Assembly (NCBI GenBank): GCA_003615045.1
Contig: ML014148.1
Coordinates: forward strand, 1 to 64,000
Origin: Caulochytrium protostelioides
Taxonomy: Eukaryota > Chytridiomycota > Caulochytriomycetes > Caulochytriales > Caulochytriaceae
Reading direction: 5' to 3'
DNA: 64,000 nucleotides
Made by a program: the position numbers and the translations under genes. Under the pieces are notes generated by a model. It had not been told where the DNA came from. It made no database searches and worked only from the letters and a program-made list of their open reading frames with translations. How positions within the stretch are numbered: the stretch's first letter is position 1; the number at the start of each line of letters is the position of its first letter. Below are positions 32,760 through 41,501 of this stretch, piece by piece.

Positions 32760-34085
32760 CCATTTTCTTTTCGTTGTTTCTCGACGAGGAGGCAATACTG
32801 ATACGAATGAGACCCTAGGAAAGCCTCCGATGTCCGAGTGCATTGCCTCCAGAAGCCTGGACGGTTGAGTAGCCGATACTTCAAAGGATTCCTGAGTCTG
32901 TTTTGCCTGGACACACACGTCGCATTCAGCTGGCATGTTTCCCTTGGGAATCACATGCTCGGGTTGCAAGCGGGCAATTACTTTCTGTCCGGGATATCCC
33001 AACGGCCTGTGCCACAGCTGGACATTTCCCTGTGACTATTTCATGACAGCCCGATCCTTCTCCTGAGGTCTCGCCTGAGTAGAGGGTAATGTCATTGTTA
33101 GCCGGGATGATCTGTCCAGTCGTGGGTTGCATCAGCGACGCCTCATCACCTTCGACGGTGAGATGATATCGTTGTCCGGCTGCCAGTTTCCTCGGCGAAA
33201 ATGATCAGTGTCACCGAGAGTTTGGGGACCAATATCACACTCTGGAGGACTAGGACTTCGCCCGGAACTCCACCTACCTCACGGAGAGTAATCTCCCCTG
33301 AGTGGAGTTCCACCATTTTCTCTTCTCCTGCGGTCCAAATCTTGATTGGACGAGGGAGTGTATATATTTCCTCAAGAAGATCAGGGTCGTTGGTGTCAGG
33401 CGCCGCATAGCAAAGCCTCCCCCGAAGGCCCCATGTGACTAGGTACCATGGTTCACGAGAGATCTATAACAGAGCCAGAGATCTTTACCCATGTTACGGG
33501 TCCGCGTCTCTCCAAGACACTGCCCCTCCGCGTCTCCACGTTATACTCATTAACCTGGAGACATCTCCGTTCCTCGTATCGTTCATCACTTCGTTCATCG
33601 CTTCGATCTATCTCCGTTCTTCGCTGCGTCCTACCTTCGTTCCCCGCTCCGTTCTCCGCTTCGTTCTTCGCGTATCTTCGTTCTTCGTTCCGCCCTGCTA
33701 TCTCCGCTTCGCTCTGCCTTATGGCATATCATCTTTATCTTCATTTAGGCCATATTTCAATACCACGCCGCCCCTCTCCGCGACGACTCAGCCTTGTGTA
33801 GCTCTTCCTTCGTCCGAGCCACTCGGACGGCTGACATTGGTCATGTGGGAGGTAGCACCTGTGCCGATGAGGAAAGTGGCCTTCTTGCCATGCTCAGATC
33901 CTTTCGCAACTTAATGCTGGCGGCAGGATCCTCGGTCAATCTCACCGGTTCATCTGACACGGGCGTTTTGCGTCACTTTTTCGTATACTTTGAGATATCT
34001 CATCTAAGCTCATCGGGAAAGCAGGAACGGGTACAGTTGAGGGTTTTGTGTCCTGTTCCACCGTAGAGAAGACATTTACCGACTA
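32760..34085 (-). mobile_element. Ty1/copia retrotransposon fossil
   Basis: Minus-strand remnants in element order: a gag zinc-knuckle-like remnant near 34030-34075, a diverged protease/pol lead-in near 33180-33420, and a GAG-pre-integrase / integrase start near 32800-33010 with the zinc-binding and HSD-type signature of copia integrases. No reverse transcriptase, RNase H or LTR is visible. The element is broken, with many breaks, and looks old. Confidence 0.7.
33560..33715. repeat. Degenerate TTCGTTC-rich repeat tract
   Basis: Pyrimidine-rich imperfect repetition of a CTTCGTTC-like unit over about 150 bases, inside the copia fossil area. Confidence 0.6.
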
Positions 34086-34199
34086 GGTCTTCGAGATCCA
34101 GTTTTTTACTGAAAAACGTGGCCCACGAGCTGCTACATCACGTCCTGCTGCTACAAAGTGTTCACTCTTCGCCTGCGACGGCAAAGTCTTCTCAAGGTC

Positions 34200-34430
34200 A
34201 CACAGTTTTCTGTGTGGCTGCCCCGTTGGCGACGCGGTTCATGAACTTGGCAACACGCGCTGCTTGCCGCTGTAACATCGCAGGCGCTGGCGTGCCCACC
34301 GCGGTTTCAGGAACTCGGCCCACAGCGGCTCGTACGTGACGAGCCACACCTCTAGGAAGCGGTGGTGTGCGGCAGGTGCTGTGTCCTTGGAGCTCACCGT
34401 CGCCAGTCGCTGCAGCGGCTCCTTCAAATC
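34200..34430 (-). mobile_element. Fanzor fragment E1 (middle region, inverted)
   Basis: The minus strand encodes HRFLEVWLVTYEPLWAEF followed by KPRWARQRLRCYSGKQRVL. These match the Fanzor segment between RuvC-I and RuvC-II (W-x-x-Y/F...K-x-RWA-x-x-R-x-R-x-Y-x-x-K-x-x). Its orientation is opposite to fragment E2 immediately to the right. Either part of one element was inverted or two decayed copies lie head to head. Confidence 0.7.
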
Positions 34431-34469
34431 GCGCTGCCACGTCTCTGACTGCTTTTAGGCGACCTTCAT

Positions 34470-34685
34470 TCGTTCTGCGTTGAACATCCGACGCTGTTTG
34501 GCCATGCTGGTTAGACCGGAGGCGTTGTGCTGCATCCCGGGGCAAGCCACGTTGCAGCCTGTCGTCGGCAAGCTCGTCCGGCGATAAACCTAATACGAGC
34601 TGGCCCCGTCGGGGACCCCTCGGGCGCCCCATGAAGGGTATGGCGTTCGTGTTAGGTCTCAAGGGAGAGCCTTTCTGTGGCGCAG
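34470..34685 (+). mobile_element. Fanzor fragment E2 (C-terminus plus 3' tail)
   Basis: The plus strand encodes SALNIRRCLAMLVRPEALCC and LQPVVGKLVRR, with a stop at about 34586-34588. This aligns with the C-terminal end in fragments A and B. The conserved tail follows, including CCCCGTCGGGGACCCC and GGGTATGGCG, ending near GGTCTCAAGGG. The RDLNA part just before is recognisable only at DNA level. Confidence 0.78.
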
Positions 34686-35179
34686 GCAGTGTGGCGCTGG
34701 TCCCGGTTGCCCCCTGGCCCGTACGAGGTCCGAAGCCCGAGTCGGGGCTTTCCGAAACAGCGGTCGGCATGGCCAGCCACGCACCAGGCTCGTGTTCCGA
34801 CACGGCGCCACGACGGCGATGTGTTCGCTGTATCACGAAAGGGATCGTCAGCTCCTCATCATCACAGCACGACGACGCATGGATCCTGCCTTCGGCTTGA
34901 CATCTGCATCCTGGATCCAAGACATCGAGGCGGATGTCAGCTTTTTTATACGGCGGCTGAAACGCACGGCGAGCTGCTTGACCAGTGATCCTACGACAAG
35001 CGCCGACCTTCCGTACCAGCGACCGACCTGCAACACTGCAACACGACTTGAATCATCCGATAAATTTCACGACACTACCCTAGCTACCACGATGACTGAC
35101 CTGAAGCACAATGTTGTCGGTAAGTCGGCACTTCCGATCACACGGCCCACACCGCCCAACAGGTGCCGTTGCTCACCCT
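34686..35179. other. Intergenic region before the glutaredoxin gene
   Basis: No gene supported. The right side should hold the GLRX3 promoter. Confidence 0.4.
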
Positions 35180-35218
35180 TCGCTGATACATTTCGCTGAT
35201 ACGTTTCGCTGATACGCT
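35180..35218. repeat. Three 13-bp tandem repeats upstream of the glutaredoxin ATG
   Basis: Three near-identical units TCGCTGATACATT, TCGCTGATACGTT and TCGCTGATACGCT end 28 bases before the start codon. They may be 5' UTR or promoter elements. Confidence 0.9.
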
Positions 35219-35245
35219 TCGCCATGATCCCGTGCTCGCCGTGCC

Positions 35246-36334
35246 ATGTTCGTTCGACCGTATTCTCTAGCGATCGAGAGCGAAGCGGCATACCAGGCCC
35301 TCGCGGCCAAGAAGCTGCCGCTGATGGCGCTCAACTTTTGGGCGGACTGGGCTGAGCCCTGCACCGACATGAACCGCGTCTTTGAGGAACTCTCCCGCAA
35401 GTTTCCGCAGCTCTTCTACGGATCGATTCTCGCCGAGGACCTCGCCCCAGTTTCGGAAGCGCTCGAGATCGCCGCCGTGCCCTCGTTTCTCATCGTGAAG
35501 GACGGCGCGACCGTCGTCGAGCGCATCGAAGGCGCCGAGCCGGCACAACTCCGCACGCTTGTCGAGAAGTATGCGAAAGCCTTCAGTCACGCGAGCGCCA
35601 AGTCGTCGCTGACGGGGGCGCCGGCTACGGCGACGGCCGCGGCGCCAGTGGCGGCGACCACGAGCACGCTGTCAGCGGCCAAGACGCCGCAAACGCCGAC
35701 CGTCGCCACTGACGCCCAGACCCAGGAGGCACTGCATGCGCGTCTGACGCAGCTCACGACGGCCGTGCCCGTCATGGTCTTCATCAAGGGCACGCCCGAA
35801 GTCCCGCGCTGCGGCTTCTCGAAGCAACTCATCAGCCTGCTGGCAGAGCTGGATGTTGAGTATGGCTCGTTCGATATCCTCAGTGACGACGCCGTCCGGC
35901 AGGGTCTGAAGACGTTTTCCAACTGGCCAACCTTCCCGCAGGTCTATGTCAACGGCGAGCTGATCGGTGGCTTGGACATCGTCAAGGAGCTGCATGCGAG
36001 CGGCGAGCTGGCCGCCATGCTGCCCCAGCAGCCCGATCTGCCGACGCGCCTGCGTGCGTTGACGACGCGCGCGCCCGTCATGCTGTTCATGAAGGGCGAT
36101 CCTGAGACGCCGCGTTGCGGTTTCTCGCGCCAGATCGTGCAAATCCTGCGCGATCACAAGATCGCGTTCGAGTCGTTCGATATCCTCTCGGACGAAGAGA
36201 TTCGCCAAGAGCTCAAGAAGTTCTCCAACTGGCCGACCTACCCGCAGCTCTATGCGAAGGGTGAGTTCATTGGCGGTCTAGATATCGTCAAGGAGCTGGT
36301 CGAGAACAACGAGCTGATGGAGGCCGTGGCCTAG
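35246..36334 (+). CDS. GLRX3: Glutaredoxin 3 / PICOT-type monothiol glutaredoxin (Trx-Grx-Grx)
   Basis: A 362-residue cytosolic/nuclear protein that would bind a [2Fe-2S] cluster and hand iron-sulfur information to partners, as Grx3/4 and PICOT do. A thioredoxin-like domain occupies about residues 1-110; its active-site region reads FWADWAEPCTDMNRVF, with only one of the two catalytic Cys, as in the family. Two monothiol glutaredoxin domains follow, with CGFS at about residues 189 and 291. Each has a WPTFPQVYV / WPTYPQLYA segment and the GGLDIV glutathione-binding motif. An Ala/Thr-rich linker (about residues 118-158) separates Trx from Grx1. Yeast Grx3/4 and S. pombe Grx4 have one Grx domain; two domains is the animal PICOT arrangement. 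The ATG is the first in frame and the length is close to human GLRX3 (335). Confidence 0.95.
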   Translation: MFVRPYSLAIESEAAYQALAAKKLPLMALNFWADWAEPCTDMNRVFEELSRKFPQLFYGSILAEDLAPVSEALEIAAVPSFLIVKDGATVVERIEGAEPAQLRTLVEKYAKAFSHASAKSSLTGAPATATAAAPVAATTSTLSAAKTPQTPTVATDAQTQEALHARLTQLTTAVPVMVFIKGTPEVPRCGFSKQLISLLAELDVEYGSFDILSDDAVRQGLKTFSNWPTFPQVYVNGELIGGLDIVKELHASGELAAMLPQQPDLPTRLRALTTRAPVMLFMKGDPETPRCGFSRQIVQILRDHKIAFESFDILSDEEIRQELKKFSNWPTYPQLYAKGEFIGGLDIVKELVENNELMEAVA

Positions 36335-36513
36335 TGATTTAATGCAGTATAAAAGAAGAAAAAGAAGAAAGACCAAAAACCATTAATTTACAGTAGAATG
36401 TACAAAACAGAAATCATGCCACGAGCAGAGGTGGGTGCAAACAGAAACAAGCAGGGAGACGACGGGCGGAACGGAGGCCCCGTTGGTCACGAGATATAGG
36501 CGCCATGCGACGA

Positions 36514-37768
36514 CTAGTGGCGGCCGCCGCCACGGTCGCCGCCACGGTCGCCACGGTCACCACCGCGGCGATCGTCACGGCGGTCGCGGCCATCACGAAA
36601 CGAGCGGTCGCCGCCACGGCCGCCGCGGCTGCCACCACCGCCGTAACCACTGCGGTCGCCGCTGCCGCCGCGGTCGCCGCCGCCGCGATCGCCGCCATAG
36701 CCGCCACCATAGCCGCCGCCGTAGTCATTTCCGCGGTCGTGCGCGCGCGGCCCGCCGCGCGGCCCGTCATACCGCTCGACGTCGCCGCGGTCGTGTCGCG
36801 CATAGCGCTCGCCGCGCGTGCTGCCGGCGGGGTGGTAGGGTTGCCCCGTGGGCGCGGGGGGGACCTGCATTGCGGGCGCGACGGGCACGACCGGCTGCGA
36901 GGCAGGCTGGTAGACGGGGACCTCGGCGAAGCGGGTGTTGGGGACGAACCGAACGGCGCCCTGGGCGAGGCGGGCCTGGGCGGCGAGAAGGCGCTCGGCA
37001 GCGCTGCCGTGGCGCTCGCCGCCGCCGTTCGCGGTGACTGTCTGCCCGTCGGGTCCACGCTTGTACGCGTAGTGAACGGCGAGCGCGGCGTTCTGGAGGA
37101 ATTGGCCATCCATGGCCGCGATCGCGGCGTCGGAGGACTCGAAGTCCGCGTAGGAGACGAAGCCGTAGCCCTTAGACTCGCCGGTCGTGGGGTCGCGTGC
37201 GATCCGCGGCGGGTGGATGAGGTGCCCGAAGGCGGAGAACGCGGCCTGCAAGTCGTCGTCCGTGGTGCTTGGGTCGAGGTTGCCCACGAAGAGGGTGGCG
37301 CCGACATCGAGCGTGGCGGGCGCGTCCTGCGAGGCGCGGTTGATGCGCAGCGGACGTCCATAGAGCTTAATGAGTGACATGATACGGATCGCGTACTCGG
37401 CATCCTGCTCCGAGGCGAACTCGACAAAGCCATACCCCTGATGTTGTCCCGTAATCCGGTCCTTAGGGAGATGGACGTTGACTAACGCATTGATAAACCG
37501 ATCAGGCATATGTGAGTGAACATGATCAAAACAAACCGAGCAGAAGTAGATGAGACATATACAGATCATGCACCATGCATCATCCTAAATTGGATACGGC
37601 TCTCGATGCGCAAAAGCGAGCTCAGCAACGCTCGACTCACTTACCCACAGGTCCCGCCTGGGTCAGCAGTTCGGAAATCAAGTCATCGGTCACACGCTCG
37701 TCCAAGTTGCCAACAAAGACGCTGGCGTCCTGGTTGCGCTCGCGATCGGCAGTGAGGCCGACAGCCAT
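36514..37768 (-). CDS. SF3B4: Splicing factor SF3B4 (Hsh49), two-exon gene
   Basis: SF3B4 is a U2 snRNP SF3b subunit that contacts pre-mRNA near the branch point. Exon 1 (37768-37645) encodes MAVGLTADRERNQDASVF, VGNLDERVTDDL and LLTQAGPV. The intron (37644-37482, 163 nt) starts GTAAGTGAG and ends GCGTTAG. Exon 2 continues VNVHLPKDRITGQHQGYGFV. Joining restores RRM1 exactly where the family has it, with GPVVNVHLPKDR across the splice. RRM2 follows (LDVGATLFVGNLDPSTTDDD; GYGFVSYADF), then the SF3B4 hallmark GERHGSAAERLLAAQ. The tail is Arg/Gly/Asp-rich (RGG-like) instead of the Pro-rich tail of the animal protein. Total is about 363 residues. The ATG at 37768 matches the short family N-terminus better than one at 37858. 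A frame open upstream within the intron would give a false N-terminus. Confidence 0.95.
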
Positions 37769-38539
37769 CGTGTGGAGCCACGGCGCGCGGGTGGGCCGGC
37801 GAGAAGAGAATGCGGCCAAAGAGCGGCCGATGCCGGTGGGTGGCGGAGTAAGCGACAAAAGAACGTCGTCAACGTTTCGGAGGTGTGATGATTCTATGGA
37901 AGCATGGGCATGACTCAGAGTTGCCAGGCGAGGTACAGGTATCGTTATTTAAATAAGGGGTCCAGAGTGTCGCTGAGGAGTAGGAGCTATTGTCTATGCG
38001 GCGGCGGGGTCATGAACGTTTCTCTCACCGCTCAGCGTTTCGTTTTTCAGACGCGATCCCGCGAATCGTCACGTGGAGGGTTGCTCGCCCATGACGCAAC
38101 TGGGTGGGCGTTGCGGTCCAAGCTTTGTACGTGCCATGCTCGACGGTTGCACGGTGTCCATCACATGGCAGAAGACCCTTGTCTTTTGCGCCATCGAACA
38201 TGGAATTCCGAAGGCGCCCTAGCGTTCTGGCGCCGGCGCCACGGCGCCTAAGCCCAGCAGGGCTTAGGCGCCGTCAAGTCCACGGGTCTGATCCCGCCAA
38301 GAAAAGAGAATACTGAAACAAGATATTGCCAAAGGGCCCGGGCCTGGCTTGTCGCATCGGCCATAAAATGTAGTGACTAGTATAGGTCCCGCCCATACGA
38401 GGAACATGGAAACGAATAAATAATCAGATCAATGCCTTAAAACTTGGAAAATGAAAAATGAAAAAGAAACGAGAAAACAAACAAAGAAACAAACAAGGAT
38501 TCAAACGAGATACGACGTGGGGAGTGCAAGCATCTCTGC
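37769..38539. other. Intergenic gap with a 15-bp-arm hairpin
   Basis: No gene supported. It holds the SF3B4 promoter (left) and the TCP11 3' side (right). The sequence 38440-38500 is A-rich. The inverted repeat at 38241-38274 is listed separately. Confidence 0.4.
38241..38274. repeat. Perfect hairpin, 15-bp arms, 4-nt loop
   Basis: Left arm ACGGCGCCTAAGCCC (38241-38255), loop AGCA, right arm its exact reverse complement (38260-38274). Confidence 0.97.
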
Positions 38540-41449
38540 TTAGGCCTGCATCACACGGAGGATGCCGTCGTAGTGCGCCGCATGGACCTCCTTGTCGTGC
38601 TTGACCAAGAGACAGATCAGGCGGGACAGCCGCTCGGCTTCTTCGGCGACGAGGTCCAGCCCGACGCGGGCCAGGCCGTCGCGCTTGAAGGTGCCGTCCT
38701 TGAGGTGCTGGCGCACCAGCGACTGGAAGCGGCGTAGCAGCAGCTGGTACACCGTGTCCTTGTGGTCGAGTACCTTCTCGACGCTAGCGCGGAGCACCTG
38801 CGCCTGCTCGTCCGAGAGCGCCGCGTAGCCGCGGGCGCCCTGAACCGTCTCAACCGCGAGTTTCTGCAACGAGGCGAGGTCGGTTTCCTTGGCTCGGAGC
38901 TGCGCGTAGATGGCCGCCTTGAAGGCCTTGAAGACGTCAGGCTGATCGCGCATGCCCGGGAAGGCGGAGCGGATAATCATCGAAAGCCCCGCGACCATCA
39001 GTGCGGCCTGCACCTCGTTCTGTAAACGTGCCAAGCGCGCCGCGTCCATGTGGAGCGTCTCGGGCACGGTCGCTAGCAGCGTCGCGTTGTCCAGCATACT
39101 CAGTGGCACGTTGCCGAAGATAAGCTCCAAGACCGCGTCGTGGTAGACGTCCTCGAAGCGAGGCTTGTTGACTTCCAGATTGACGCTTTCCGGGTTCCGC
39201 TCGTCAGCGATGGCCTTGGCCTTGTCCCAGCTGGCTTGCAGCCAGGCGCGCGTGCCCGAGAGCGTGATCGACCCGTCGGCCACGCCGGCATCGAACTTGC
39301 TTCGTTCATACTCGACTGCATGCTCCTTGAGCAACGGCTTGGCCTGCTGCAAGTGGTAATCGGCGATATCCAGCTTCATTTCCTCCTGGATCGCGAGCAG
39401 GCGCTGCATCACGAGCGCCAGGTCGTCTACCTGCTCCAGCGCGCGGATGTCACGGTCACGGATCGGCGCACACATGCTCAGCATCTTGGCGGCCACAAAG
39501 TGGAGGTAGGCTGGAATGTCGAGCCGCTTGGTGCCCTCGGCGAGCTGCTGCATCATGAGATCGCGGTCGAACTTATCAGCAATCTCGACGGCGGTTGCGC
39601 CCGTCGCGTTCGGCAGCATGCCCAGCAGGTTTTCGCGCATCGTCATCAGCAGATCCGGCACCATTGCGTGTTTGCCCTCGGCCAGCTCGGACCGCACGCG
39701 ATCAAAGAATGCGCGCTTCGCAATCTCGGTGACCTTAGCCTCAAAGCTGTCGGCGTCGGTCCGCGCATTGCGCAGGCTGAAGTCGGGGTCCAGCACCACT
39801 TCATGCGCCAGCTGTGCGTTGTTGAACGCGGCCGCAGCCGCTGCGGGCGGCGCCGGCAGCGTCGCGGCTAACTTGGGCGGCGGGCTGGCCTTCGGCGAGG
39901 GCGTCGAGGCAGTCGACGACGACGACGAGGCGGCGTCGGTGGTGCGGCTCGGGGTCGCAATGACCGAGTCGGTCGTGTGGCCGGCCGAGTCGGTGATCGC
40001 TGGGAAGAGCTGGGGTGAGCTGACCTGGAGCAGAGCCTCCGCGTCAATGACGGCAGCGACAGGCTTGGGTTTGGGCGACGCCTGGGGCGTGACGGTGGCC
40101 GAGGCCGCGACAACGGACGGCACAGGCATTTCCTCGTCGCGGAAGGTCTTGACGAGCTTCTCGAAGAGCTGGATCGCGCCTGGGCCCATGGCCTTGATCT
40201 TGGCCGCGATGCTGGCCTGGTCCTTCTCGATGCGGCCGCGCCACAGCGTCTCGGCGTCAGTCTCGTCGCGCACCTTCAGCCAGAGCCGCTCAAGCTCGAT
40301 CCAGTGCGCCGTCATGGCCTCGGCCATCTTGCGCGTGTCCAGCTGCTTCCACGCGTCGAACGCCTGGTGGTACGCCTCGAACGAGTGGCAGAAGACCATG
40401 CCAAGCTCGTGCTCGCGCTGCGGGTCCGCATCACAGTGCATCCAGCGGTCCAGATCGTACAGCATATCACGCGCCGATGCCATCAGCTCCTCTTCCTCCT
40501 GCTCGACGCTCGGGAACAGCTCCTCCGGGTGGCTGAGCATCATGAACGCCGTGAGAAAGATCCGTGCGACGGCGGGGGTGCGCCACTTGGCGGAGCTCGC
40601 GAACGCCGACGGCAGCACGGCCGGCATCGCCGCCTTCGCGGCAGCGGTGGCGTTCTCAATCTGCTGCAGCTCGCGGTCGACGTCGACGGTCATCTTGGAC
40701 GCGACCGAGAGCACGTGCACCGCGGCGCGGATCGTGTTCTTGTTCTGTACGGCCATCATGAGCTTCGGGAACGGCAGCGCCCGCGCGACGGCCATCGTCA
40801 GGTTCTGCTTGCGCCAGTTCGCGACGGCGAGATGCGTGCAGCGGTGGCGCCATGCGTGCTGGATCACGAGCGCCGCGTCGACGCGCTGCGTCTCGGTGCC
40901 CTGCGCAAGGTCGCGAAGGGCGCGGCGCGGCAGGGCCAGCAGTTTCGTGCGGCGGACCTGCGACGCCTTGAGGCGCTTTTCCAAGAGGATGCGGTTCGCG
41001 CGCGTCTCGGCGCGTCGGCGGTCGCCCATCTTGCGGGCACGGTCCTTCGCCAGGGCGACGGCCTCGCCCCAGGCGCGGACCTGCCGCTCCATGCGGCGCT
41101 GGCGGTTCATGGCGGCGGCCTCGGCGCGTGCCTCGAGCTTCGCGCGGACGACGGCGCGCTCGTGCTCCTCCGCCTCGCGGCGCGACGCGATCACGCGCTC
41201 AGCGACTTCGCGGCGGTCAGTCAGCTTGGAGACACGCGCTTCCAGCAGTTCGATGCGGCGGGTGGTCGGACTCGTCGGCGCTGAGCTCGTGGCGTCGTGC
41301 TCGGGACAAAGACGGGACTCCGTCGGGGATTTGTTCTTCTTGCCGCGGAAGCGGAGGTCGAGGTGGCGGGGCTTGCGGGCGGGCGCCACGAGACTCGGCG
41401 TCTCGATGACGAAGCTCACAGGCAGCATGACAGCCGTATCGGCGACCAT
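38540..41449 (-). CDS. TCP11: TCP11-family protein (SOK1-like)
   Basis: About 969 residues. The N-terminal third is highly charged and helical (about residues 60-200, rich in Arg, Glu and Ala, with RMERQVRAWGEAVALAKDRA), with an IQ-like helix DAALVIQHAWRHRCTHL. A Ser/Pro/Ala-rich linker lies in the middle (about 480-560). The C-terminal half is the TCP11 domain, marked by AAKMLSMCAPIRDRDIRALE, a long helical array and HLKDGTFKRDGLA. Human TCP11 is linked to sperm function and PKA; yeast Sok1 is a suppressor of PKA loss; the biochemical role is not known. The ATG at 41449 is preferred over upstream frame because a TATA-like box lies about 45 bases before it and the sequence upstream is Arg-rich and G/C-repetitive. 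It is longer than human TCP11 (about 500) because of the N-terminal coiled region, as in other fungal and plant homologues. Confidence 0.88.
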   Translation of the reverse strand: MVADTAVMLPVSFVIETPSLVAPARKPRHLDLRFRGKKNKSPTESRLCPEHDATSSAPTSPTTRRIELLEARVSKLTDRREVAERVIASRREAEEHERAVVRAKLEARAEAAAMNRQRRMERQVRAWGEAVALAKDRARKMGDRRRAETRANRILLEKRLKASQVRRTKLLALPRRALRDLAQGTETQRVDAALVIQHAWRHRCTHLAVANWRKQNLTMAVARALPFPKLMMAVQNKNTIRAAVHVLSVASKMTVDVDRELQQIENATAAAKAAMPAVLPSAFASSAKWRTPAVARIFLTAFMMLSHPEELFPSVEQEEEELMASARDMLYDLDRWMHCDADPQREHELGMVFCHSFEAYHQAFDAWKQLDTRKMAEAMTAHWIELERLWLKVRDETDAETLWRGRIEKDQASIAAKIKAMGPGAIQLFEKLVKTFRDEEMPVPSVVAASATVTPQASPKPKPVAAVIDAEALLQVSSPQLFPAITDSAGHTTDSVIATPSRTTDAASSSSSTASTPSPKASPPPKLAATLPAPPAAAAAAFNNAQLAHEVVLDPDFSLRNARTDADSFEAKVTEIAKRAFFDRVRSELAEGKHAMVPDLLMTMRENLLGMLPNATGATAVEIADKFDRDLMMQQLAEGTKRLDIPAYLHFVAAKMLSMCAPIRDRDIRALEQVDDLALVMQRLLAIQEEMKLDIADYHLQQAKPLLKEHAVEYERSKFDAGVADGSITLSGTRAWLQASWDKAKAIADERNPESVNLEVNKPRFEDVYHDAVLELIFGNVPLSMLDNATLLATVPETLHMDAARLARLQNEVQAALMVAGLSMIIRSAFPGMRDQPDVFKAFKAAIYAQLRAKETDLASLQKLAVETVQGARGYAALSDEQAQVLRASVEKVLDHKDTVYQLLLRRFQSLVRQHLKDGTFKRDGLARVGLDLVAEEAERLSRLICLLVKHDKEVHAAHYDGILRVMQA

Positions 41450-41492
41450 GGCGGAGGCACGCGCGCACGCGGGTGGCAGGCGTCGAGGCGAG

Positions 41493-41501
41493 CTTTTTAT
41501 A
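41493..41501 (-). promoter_or_regulatory. TATA-like box of the TCP11-family gene
   Basis: TATAAAAAG on the minus strand, about 45 bases upstream of the chosen ATG. It stands out in otherwise G/C-rich sequence. Confidence 0.5.
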
